Source: Punica granatum (taxonomy: Eukaryota > Streptophyta > Magnoliopsida > Myrtales > Lythraceae). Taken from it: a stretch of 64,000 nucleotides of DNA. Position numbers and translations under genes: made by a program. Where the stretch lies: the NCBI RefSeq assembly GCF_007655135.1, contig NC_045127.1, positions 1,736,001 through 1,800,000 of the forward strand, written 5' to 3'. Positions 22,620-31,419 of this stretch are shown one piece after another. Position 1 is the stretch's first letter. Each line of letters opens with the position of its first letter. The notes under the pieces were generated by a model. That model was not told the origin of the DNA. It searched no databases and worked only from the letters and a program-made list of their open reading frames with translations.

Positions 22620-23346
22620 ACCTTTAATCTACGCATCACAAAAATAACATAATGCCCACGCTTAATAATCTCTATCGAAATGACGGAAATTCTTCAAGCC
22701 AGTGACTGGAGCTTCAGTCATCGTTTTCCACCGTTGGATCTTCCAAATAAATAAAGCAGATGATCTGACGGCTTAGATTCAAATCGGCTGCACCAGTTGC
22801 CGGTTTCCCAAGCGAAAAAAAAAGAAGAAGAAACGATTTCCTCCAACAACAACGCTCGCTGCTGACGACCACCACGAGCAGAATATTAAAGAAATGAATA
22901 GCAAATTAATCCGCTAGTTCGTGAAAATCAGTTTAATCATTCTATTTTGCTATTTGTTTTTGTTCTTTTTTTTCTCTGATTAATCAATTTAATCATTCTA
23001 TTTTGCTATTCGTTTTTGTGTCACATTTCTTTTTTGCTCTGCTCTCTCATATCGATGTAAAATTTATTATTAGAATTCAAGGGCTCGGTTTTCATCTCTT
23101 TCTACTGGTCATTAATATCTCAATTTTTGCAATCACAAAACTTATATTTGAGGTTCAGAATATTACTAGTTTTCTGATTTTTGGCTATATTTATTTGTTT
23201 ATCTTCAAAGTTGTCATTTACACCCTTCCTGCAAGTTTGTGTGGTTCTCAGATTCCCTGGATGAAGCTAAGGAAGTGACAAACATTAATTGTTCTGTCGC
23301 GTGGTTGTTCGATCTTCTATATAGATCTGTTTTTCCTCTTTAATAG
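22620..23346. other. Intergenic with a local tandem duplication
   Basis: No supported gene. A segment of about 30 bases (TTTAATCATTCTATTTTGC and following GTTTTTGT) occurs twice in tandem around 22933-23020. The ORF at 23003-23278 is T-rich with no domain and may cover intron remnants of the glutamate dehydrogenase piece that follows. Confidence 0.35.
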
Positions 23347-23474
23347 GTGAAAGTTTTGACACTTGATCGCAAACTCGAAGGGATACTTGGTGAACAAAGA
23401 TGGGTTTGATTACATGAAGCTAGACAAAGTGCACATCGATATCAAGTTTCATTGATATCTCACTTTCCATTCGA

Positions 23475-23653
23475 GGTCGAAACATATCGATATCAAGTTT
23501 CATTAGATTAGAGATGTGTTGGAATTCAAGTTGGTGAAACTAGACAAAGTGCACACTGATGAGAATGGAGCTGATATGATGACAAAATCTCTCGCTAAGG
23601 AGAAACTTCATGTTTGCCGAAATATAGCCGGTATGCTCGAAACCTCCAAATAG
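23475..23653 (+). pseudogene. Copia pol remnant (RNase H C-terminus)
   Basis: Encodes a run resembling the end of copia RNase H, with SKHIDIKFH, IRDVLEFKLVKLDKVH and TDENGADMMTKSLAKEKL, ending at TAG 23651-23653. An in-frame TAG follows the KFH motif, so the frame is broken. The purine tract GGGAGGAGGAG (23656-23666), just before the LTR, is the expected polypurine primer. Confidence 0.75.
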
Positions 23654-23668
23654 TCGGGAGGAGGAGTT

Positions 23669-24290
23669 TGTTGGGTATCCCTCCAATTTGGATGAAGTTG
23701 GACTCAAATTGTGTTGGGTTTTTATCGGGCTTTAATAGGCCCAAAGACCTACTTTTGTTAAGGTTTATTTTGCAGCACAGTGGCTGATCTGTAGAGAAGA
23801 ATAGAACAGAAAAGCAGCAGAGCAGAATTTCAGTCCGACCAGCTGGAGATCAAACCTCAATCAGAGGTAAACGAACTCCGATTGGGACGAAATTTTGACA
23901 GAGGCTTCACGACGTGTGGAGCTAAGTTCTGAACAGTCAGAATTTTTATTCGAGCTCTGTAGGTGCTGTTTCAGCTGACTTTGTTAACCACCCAGTGTGG
24001 GTGACGAATTTAGTGTTTGAGTGATCCAAGAGAGTGTTTCTCTTGAGTTTGGTGATTCAAGGGTTTACCCTTAATGAAAGACATTGTATAACCTTCATTT
24101 TAAGTGGATCGTTGATTCGGAGTTGATCCCGTAATTTTTCCCCACATCGGGATTTTCCACGTAAAATTCTTAGTGTTCTTTTCTTTACTGCTTGTTAGTT
24201 GATTTGATTAGTTCCTATCTCGATTACACTAGTAGGGGAGGAAGATTAATCGCTGCGTTGTTATTTGGTTGAGCACATCCCTTCCCAACA
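23669..24290 (+). repeat. Copia long terminal repeat (622 bp)
   Basis: Begins TGTTGGG and ends CCCAACA, perfect 7-bp inverted ends, with TG...CA termini. It is preceded by the purine tract and followed after two bases by a tRNA-Met-type primer site. A single LTR with internal sequence on both sides is the odd feature here. Confidence 0.85.
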
Positions 24291-24292
24291 AG

Positions 24293-24303
24293 TGGTATCA
24301 GAG
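24293..24303 (+). other. Primer-binding site for initiator tRNA-Met
   Basis: TGGTATCAGAG is the standard plant copia primer-binding site complementary to the 3' end of initiator tRNA-Met, two bases after the LTR end. Confidence 0.85.
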
Positions 24304-24354
24304 ACTCGGGTTAGAGAAGTTTGAGTTTTTTTCTGTTTTTTCGGTATTTTCGAG

Positions 24355-25075
24355 ATGGAGGAGTCAACATGATCTATGTTCAAGTTGAATGCAACCAACT
24401 ACTCTATATGGAAGTCTCGGATCGAAGATCTTCTATATTGCAGGGACTTGTACGATCTCATTGAAGGGGATTCCGCGAAACCCAAAGATAACGATGACAA
24501 GGCTTGGGAACGCACAAATCGGAAGACTATTGGTTTGATTCGGCAATGGATAGACAATAGTATTTATCATCATGTGCTCATGATACAAATGCGAAAGCTT
24601 TGTGGGATAAATTGACAAATCTCTACGCGAGGAAGACTCCGCAAAATAAGGTCTTTTCTCGTGAAGAAGTTGGTTCATCTTCATTACCAAGATGGAGGTG
24701 ATATGGTTGTGCACATGAGTAATTTCCAGGATATTGTTAATCAGTTGACGAACTTTGAGATAATACTACCCGATGAGTTGCAAGCTTGTCTACTTTAGGG
24801 ACTCTACCCGATAATTGGGACACACTTGTGATTGCATTGAGCAATTCTGCGCCAAATGGGAAGCTATCGTTGGCCATAGTGACATATAGTTTATTTAATG
24901 AGGAGACTAGAAAGAAAAGTTCTGGGATTTTCATTCGGTCTGAAGCTTTGGTTACTGAACAACGGGGGAGAAGTCAAAGTAAAAATTCCTCACATGACAA
25001 ATCAAGGGGTAGATCAAAGTTGAAGACGAGGAAAGTGGTCACTTGCTATCACTGTGGAAAAGAGGGATACCCAAC
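24355..25075 (+). pseudogene. Copia gag remnant
   Basis: Starts at ATG 24355 with an in-frame TGA six codons on (24370-24372). It continues as a UBN2-type gag (LNATNYSIWKSRIEDLLYC), with at least one frameshift near 24570 and further breaks near 24650 and 24795. The part at 24786-25070 reads TLPDNWDTLVIALSNSAPNG and reaches the first half of a zinc knuckle (CYHCGKEG), where it is cut off by the junction. Not functional. Confidence 0.8.
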
Positions 25076-25460
25076 ACATGAAAATAATATTCTTGAGGGA
25101 CCTCAAAGCTGTACAGAGAAGCTTGAGGTGCAGCTCATTTTCTCCTTCAGGATTAGAAGCTCATCTTCTTTCTTGGTCAAAGTATTATGATGAAATGAAA
25201 CCTTGGAACGAGAGGAATGATGTTGCATTCCCTTGTGCATTCCACAATGAAATCGATCATTATGATGTCCTTCATTTAGTGAATTCAGGTTGTTGTCTAC
25301 TTATCAAAGGTACTGATCAATGATGAGAGCAACCATGGCCTTTATTATTTAAGATAAATTTACTTTATTGATTAGTGTTGTTGAAATTTAACATTTTTAT
25401 CGTCCAAATTTTTTTCAGGTGCAAACATGCCATGTATGGGAGCACTGACGACGCCAGAGC

Positions 25461-26283
25461 ATCGAGCAGCTTCACCCAAGAACAGCAATAGCAGTCTCAT
25501 CAGCCTAAACAACAGCTATTCACAACACCTCACACCTATCTGTTGGAGTATCATATCATCAGGTATACTTCGGACCTTCTGTTTGATCGTTTGCTATCAT
25601 TGTGGGATGATGTTCATCATAATTAGACTTGATTGAAGATTTTTATTGATTTTTGTCATCGTAAAAGTGCGTTTTTGTATTAATAACTACCAGAGCAACT
25701 TATTATACACGTGTGATGTTCTTATTTCAAATGATAAAATTAGGTTGTATGGTTAGAAAAATTGAGTTATATTTCTTTTACATGATTTAGAGAGGCTTGT
25801 AGTTGGTTTTGTAGTTGAAACTGAGAGAATGCATGCTCAGGCTTTGTAGTTGGTTTTATGACTTGGTGTCTTGTGAGCTAGAAGAATTGAATTTCACTAG
25901 TTGAGGAGCTTAGGAACATGCTAAATGCTGTTTGATGGGTTTCTTTGTTTGTTGGAAGAGACTCAGGTGTGCTGTTTGAGGCTCTTAGCAATAGCAGCAG
26001 TCGTAAACGTCTGTGGAGAGTGTCGAAAAGCTGAAGATGATGAGGGAAATGAGCAATGTAAGACTGAGTTTGGCCAGAAGGAATGCTAAAGGATGTCATA
26101 TTTGATGGCACATCAATGTAAAAAGGGGATGTGCTCTTTCGATCCAGTCTTCAAACCCCGATTCGCCTTAGTTATCTTGCTTTATATTGACTGTACTAAT
26201 TGCAAGACGAGAACGATTTGTCACTGCCACAGGTGGGCCCCCGCTACGTATTCAATTCTATTATCTTAAGCAAAAAAAAAAAA
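25461..26283. other. Intergenic, no gene seen
   Basis: Continues from the glutamate dehydrogenase fragment without further recognisable exons. Short ORFs on both strands have no domain. Confidence 0.35.
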
Positions 26284-26316
26284 GAATACCGGCTGCACGG
26301 GTTGCAGCCGGTATTC
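26284..26316. repeat. Perfect 14-bp stem inverted repeat
   Basis: GAATACCGGCTGCA, a 5-base loop CGGGT, then the exact complement. A related imperfect sequence (CGGCTGCACCAGTTGCCGGT) occurs near 22784, on the other side of the glutamate dehydrogenase/copia region. Confidence 0.7.
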
Positions 26317-26474
26317 ATTACAAGACAAAAAAAATAGCAATGGAGCTTAAGAGAAGTCTCAATCGAATTATTATTATTCTCTGCCCCTCACCCCATTTTT
26401 ATGGAGACTTATAAAGCTTATTATACTAGTCTTATATATATGTTGACAAATTTTTCCTTATAAAGCTTATTATA

Positions 26475-26665
26475 CTCGACTGGTTGGTGAGCTTGAGGGC
26501 GCCGCTGGGCTTGATCACGGAGGCTCCATCAAGATCAAGATTTGAGGTGTTGAAGCCATTGAAGGTGAACTCGGTGCCAGGGTCCTGAGAAACCGCAAGA
26601 AGTGGGAGTAACAGTGACCAGCAAAGTAGAAGAAGATAACCCGGTAGAGCTAGAGCTCTCTCCAT
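26475..26665 (-). pseudogene. Truncated LecRK, 5' fragment (copy C)
   Basis: Starts at ATG 26665 (MERALALPG) and runs about 63 codons through the signal peptide and the first strands of the lectin domain (PGTEFTFNGFNTSNLDLDGA, KPSGALKLTNQSS). It then breaks at about 26475 into unrelated AT-rich sequence that adds a few residues before a stop. It is nearly identical to copy A and more distant from copy B, so it derives from an A-like gene. Lectin core, membrane helix and kinase are all missing. The 5' region including the promoter block is intact, so it could still be transcribed. Confidence 0.85.
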
Positions 26666-26815
26666 GAGAAGCAATTAAAGAGCTTGAAATCCTAAAAGGG
26701 AAGTGGAACAAGTGAGAGGTAGGTTCTCTTGTGAGGGAAGGAGGAGTGGAGACGTTATAGGTTTCATTTCCACTGAAAGTGACATTAAAGCTTTAATTGG
26801 TACAATTGATGGCTG

Positions 26816-26872
26816 TTGAAGTTGACGTCGTCCCGGTCAATAACAGCCTCATAAATTCGCACCATCGTAAAT
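26816..26872 (-). promoter_or_regulatory. Conserved proximal promoter block of LecRK fragment C
   Basis: Counterpart of 16911-16967, retaining GACGTC and the TTGACC W-box core, with CAGCC in place of CCGCC. It lies about 150-205 bases before the start of the truncated copy. Confidence 0.45.
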
Positions 26873-27137
26873 TGTAAAAAAAATATATGTTAGTCTTCAA
26901 ATGAGATATTTTGTATTTCAGTATTTTAAAATGGAAAAATTCATGATATAAAGAGTTTTTATTCTTCAATAAGTCAATATAATCCAAGTTTGAATTAATT
27001 GGTACTCACTGGGATTTTCAGATATAAAATGATCGCAGTCAAAGACTCTCTCATCGGGACGGCGGGCAACTGGGCAAGACATGTCGTCGTCGTCGTTGTC
27101 AACCGAATGCGAATGGAGCGTGGAATACCCTCCACAC

Positions 27138-27190
27138 ACTGATTGCCGTGTGGGCAGGCAGAGAATTTTCAAGCTGCAGCTTCTTGATGA
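27138..27190 (-). promoter_or_regulatory. Distal upstream block of LecRK fragment C
   Basis: Copy of the block at 17341-17394 (CTGATTGCCGTGTGGGCAGG, AAGCTGCAGCTT). It is followed by CTCTGCCCC and TTTTATGGAGACTTATAGAG at 27203-27250, a segment that is repeated in the same orientation at 26380-26430, on the far side of the truncated gene. Confidence 0.4.
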
Positions 27191-29149
27191 TCATTATTAA
27201 AATATTCTCTGCCCCTCCCCCCATTTTTATGGAGACTTATAGAGCTTATTATACTAGTCATATATATATTTTGACAAGTTTTTCCTGATTATTGTTTTTT
27301 TTTTTAACAATGTCATTTTGACAGTTTGTGAAGTTACTATTAATCCAACGGATTAACTTAATGGGGTGAGTATAATAGATGGAATGGAAGGATTTCAAGA
27401 CTCACGTGCGCATGCATAATTAAAAGAAAATCATCAGCCTTTTAATATCTTAAAAGATTGGGTTCTATAGTCTTAATATTAATTTAAGTTTCTATAAGAT
27501 TTTACATCATCTCCTATTCGACTTCTAGCTCTATCTTAGGATCGAAAGATGTTGTGCTCCTCTTGATCACATGAGGACAGGTGCGGAAGAGCAAGACATT
27601 ACAACGGTTGTGTTGTACAGCGTAGCAACCTAAGCCCCTTTTCTTTCTCTTTTTTTGTGTGATTGTTGGGTAGGTACGTAAGTTAATTGTTAGTTGTACG
27701 TAGGTTCACATGGAAACTTCATATTATTAAGTCTGGCTTATTTATTAGTTCGCCGCCTTGATCGGCTTCCGGGGAGGGAAGAGGAGCATTCATTGACGGC
27801 ATTGACTTTGACTGAACCGGTCAAAGACCGACCGAGCCACTATAAGCGCGTTCCCTTCTCAATCTGGTCGAGACCCATTCCATACCTTAATTGCTTGATT
27901 GTGATTTCCCTCTTCCCTCATTGTCCTCCGGTCCAGTACGGATGAGTATGGCAGCAAAACCGGTCGAGAAACCAACTGGCTCTTCTAATTCTCGGGCTTT
28001 TTTAATATACATCATCTCGCATGGATGTTTGCCTTTGGTGAATAATAATCGGAAGTTATTGCCAAAATTTTGGATATAAAACAAGCCCTTATTTTATCAA
28101 AGAGGGTGTGGCGTGTAATAGCGTCCGCTCTCACTTGATTACCGAGAGTTTTCATATTCAATACAAGTTGTGAGATTACTTAGATTATTTTATTGGTTAT
28201 ATTAGAATTTAAGTAGTAGTCTTTATTTAAGAACAAGTTCCTAAGGGTGAGTATTGCATGGGATATACGGCTTCAACAGTAATCGTCCCGAATTGTCGGA
28301 ATTGGAACCATACAAATTTTAAAGAAAAACTAATAAAAAGAGTATATTATTAGAAGAAAAAAAATCTAATTTTTCCAATTCGGTTAAACGTTCCTTTCCA
28401 AACATTTTTCTTAGAGTGGGCTTTAATTGTATGCAAACGATTAACTATATCAATTATCAATCGACTTTTCTTTTCATGGTCATGGCCCACCAGGCCTTAC
28501 TCTTCCCGCACAATGCTTTGAAGTGACAACCAACCTGCAATTAACTATATGGGCCACTATTATTGATGAGCTACGGTTTGAAGCCTCTGGGCCAAGGAAT
28601 TGCAGCGAAAGAGCCAACTAGGGCTCTAAATTATGACAATAAATCATTAATTCATAGGGTTCATAGCTTGCCCAATAACTTCCAAAACGAGAGACTCTTA
28701 AAGATATTTCATATGGCTGATCATTGGGTTGGAATATCTGTCTTGTCTCATGTCTTGACTGGTATTGTGTTTCTTTTTTGACAAATACAGATCAGAAATA
28801 AGGATCTATACTCATTTAAAGACATTATTTACCCGAACATATTATGGTCAACTCCAACTTTGTAACGACTTGATGACAAATTATGAAGAGTATAGTCTAT
28901 GATTATATACATAGAGAGTCATATGCATAACTGGGGTTCTGTACCAACGTTTTCTGTTGATTAGATATCCTTTCTTTGAAAGAAAAACATAAATATTGTT
29001 GATATTGCATAACTATTCTAATGCATTTTGGCTTCAATCCTATATTTTACGTAAAGAAGAAAAACATAAACGTATGTACGGCATTTTTACCTATACTTGC
29101 AAAAATTTTACCGTCCCTTTTAGGAACAAAAATCTTACATTGTGTTTGA

Positions 29150-29467
29150 CAACGAAGTTAAGTTTGATTTAATATGATTTAGTTTGATTTGAGTAAATGA
29201 AAACGAAAATAGTTATGAAAAATATTTGAGATAATTTGAAGAAAAAAATAAAAAAGTAATGATTATATTGTTGAATTGAGGAACAAATATTGAAATTGAA
29301 GAAAGTTGAGAGAATTTAGTATCAAAAAATTAATTGTAATAATATATACAAAAAAATATGTGAGAGAATTCGAAGGAAAAAAATAAAAATGTAATGATTG
29401 TATTATTGAATTGAGAGAAAAATAAAGTAAAATTAAATTAAATTGAGTTAATTTTGTATACAAACGA
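29150..29467. mobile_element. MITE-like repeat, family 1 copy 1
   Basis: Ends are imperfect inverted repeats (GAAGTTAAGTTTGATTTAA at the left, AATTAACTCAATTTAATTTA read inward at the right). Inside, GTAATGATT(A/G)TATT(G/A)TTGAATTGAG occurs twice. A second copy with the same layout lies at 58798-59088. Confidence 0.5.
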
Positions 29468-29734
29468 ACCAATATCACGTCATTACTTACAATCATAATG
29501 AAAAGAAATTAATTAATATTGAAAGGAGGAAAAAGAGAAAGGGACTTTAGCCCAAAGTAGGTAAAAGGAACAAGGAAAATGCCCTTCAACCCGCGGGGAA
29601 TGACACCCATCATTGACAACAAGAATCAAGAAGAGGAACCTATGGAATACATTCATGATGAATCACCCAAATAGTAAATTACAATAAATGCTCTCCTTAA
29701 TCCTTATAGGCTCTCCTTAAACTGCAATATAGAA

Positions 29735-30255
29735 TGGATTTTTCTATTTTATGCCATAAGGGCATAAAGATAAGCAAACTCAAATTACCAATTTTAAACT
29801 TCAAATCATTATTTTCAAGATTCTTTATTTTTTATGCCTAATTTACCCTTATTCTATCTTACCTAATTAATTCTAATTTCCTTTTACCATATAATCTCTA
29901 GCATTTTTAGGGTTTTAGGGTTTTTAAGATTTCAAGGTTTCGGGATTTTATGGTTTTTGGGGGTTTTAGCATTTTGAGGTTTATGATCACTTATATTTTC
30001 CTATAAAATATTTTGTCTCTTTTTGAAGTCATATATGGATCGAAAATCCTATATGGATGTTTTGAATCCTATTGAAGATGCCATAGATTATATGGTAAAA
30101 GGAAACTAGAATTCATTAGGTAAGATAGAATAAGAGTAAATTAGGCACAAAAAATAAATAATCTTGACATTAATGATTTCAAGTTTAAAATTGATCATTT
30201 GAGTTTGCTTATCCTATGTCCATAATAGAAAAATCCATATAGAATTTTAAATTTA
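29735..30255. repeat. Foldback element with about 170-bp arms
   Basis: The left arm (about 29735-29910) is the reverse complement of the right arm (about 30075-30250) over most of its length. Shared wording includes GGATTTTTCTATT, ATAAGCAAACTCAAAT, CTTATTCTATCTTACCTAAT and TTTCCTTTTACCATATAATC. The loop of about 170 bases opens with two telomere-like TTTTAGGG units and G-rich text. No coding capacity. This is a foldback transposon or long inverted repeat; transcription could give a hairpin RNA. Confidence 0.7.
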
Positions 30256-31322
30256 TTAGAAACTTCTTGTGGATGGAGTCGAATTATCATAAAAGTATGG
30301 ATTATCCTATTACCTTCCATCTTGTGATTTCGTCCGAGGGATGAATAAAATATGAAAAAAAAAGCCCAAAATAGTAAGGTGGCAATCGAAATGGCCGATT
30401 AGCTGCTGAATTTAGAAGGGAACCTTGATTTGCCATTACTCTGTTGTCCTTTGGGCAATAATTCTGTATCAGGAATATTTAAGGCTGACTACTTAATTAT
30501 TTCCGTTGAAAAGACCTCTGAATTGCGTATAACAAGAAATGTCTATTTTTGGCTTAATATATTCGAGGGGAATTTGATTGCACGCAACGTGCCATCCTCC
30601 GAGAAGCTGCCGAGGAGAGAAAAAGACCCGCCACGGCACCTTGAGGGAACAAAACTCTTCTGAAAGCAGCTGAGACTCTCTCCATCTCGAGAAGTTATTG
30701 AGTGATTCTAACTCGTCATGTAATATAAAGAAACACAAATTAAAATACATTAAATTAGAAATTTGACATTAATTATTCAGATAATTATCATAATTATTAT
30801 TCATTAAAAAAATGTATTAATTTTTTCTCATCTAAGATTTTCTCCTTTTTCCCCTTCTTTTGTTCCTTAATTATTTCTTTGTTTTTATTGGAATTCTTAA
30901 GATTTCGTATATATTTTTTTAATAAAATATCTCCCTCAATCCAACTCAACTCTATTCTTAACAAATTCAACAAAATAATAATTATTTTTTTACATTTTCT
31001 CTAATTTAATAATAAATTTTCTCAGATACTATTTTTAATAATTTTAATAATAAATTTTTCATCAACTTTCATACTTATACATACATAATAATTTTTTAAT
31101 AAACTTTTAATCTACTTTATACATACATACATACATATATATATATATATATTATCACACATCAACATATTTATCAACACATGCAATCATTGCACAAAAT
31201 CAAGTTGAATTGGATCATTACCTAACACAAAAACCAAACGCAAGGTAATTATTTATTAAATTCCAATCTTCTTTTTCGGTTACGTCTTCTCCTGTAAGTA
31301 GTTCATCATCAGATCTTACCCT

Positions 31323-31329
31323 ATATAAA
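31323..31329 (+). promoter_or_regulatory. TATA box of GRAS gene
   Basis: TATAAAT within CCCTATATAAATAC, about 90 bases before the ATG, a usual distance for a plant TATA box plus short leader. Confidence 0.55.
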
Positions 31330-31419
31330 TACTCCAAATCCTCAATTCCAAATGCAAAACTCACCCGGAAATCTTGTATTTTCCCTTCACAATTTGACCG
31401 GCCACCGTGACCGCAAGAG

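Larger units (their letters stand above)
23419..25075 (+). mobile_element. Ty1/copia segment in order pol end - LTR - gag start
   Basis: A 1657-bp segment inserted between adjacent codons of the glutamate dehydrogenase fragment, flanked by ACATGAA on both sides (23412-23418 and 25076-25082). It contains a pol C-terminus, a purine tract, one LTR, a primer-binding site and a gag N-terminus, in that order. A normal insertion would instead have LTRs at its outer ends. The left junction is scrambled: CTAGACAAAGTGCAC and ATCGATATCAAGTTTCATT each occur twice within about 140 bases. The order fits a broken one-LTR circle or a heavily deleted tandem. Confidence 0.75.
23347..25460 (+). pseudogene. NADP-type glutamate dehydrogenase fragment, split by insertion
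   Basis: Two colinear pieces recall plant NADP-dependent glutamate dehydrogenase (At1g51720 type). The 5' piece (23347-23418) encodes SKGYLVNKDGFDYMK after a TTTAATAG acceptor. The 3' piece (from 25076) encodes MKIIFLRDLKAVQRSLR, then YYDEMKPWNERNDVAFPCAF and IDHYDVLHLVNSGCCLLIKG to 25309. A GT-AG intron (25310-25418) separates it from ANMPC, the start of the GDH NMPC motif. Intron retention means this is a genomic copy, not a processed one. The frame then degrades and the rest of the enzyme is absent. A retroelement piece interrupts it at codon MK. It cannot make an enzyme. The identification is from memory of the family. Confidence 0.7.
27291..31322. other. Gene-poor AT-rich interval
   Basis: No supported coding region over about 4 kb. 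It holds a MITE-like repeat (29150-29467), a foldback element (29735-30255), short (TA)n runs near 31140, and the promoter of the GRAS gene at its end. Short ORFs at 27694, 28563 and 30430 show no domain. Confidence 0.45.

Noticed and set aside
23003..23278. 91-codon T-rich ORF resembling a membrane protein
   Set aside because: Composition-driven hydrophobicity; no domain; may include intron sequence of the broken GDH gene.
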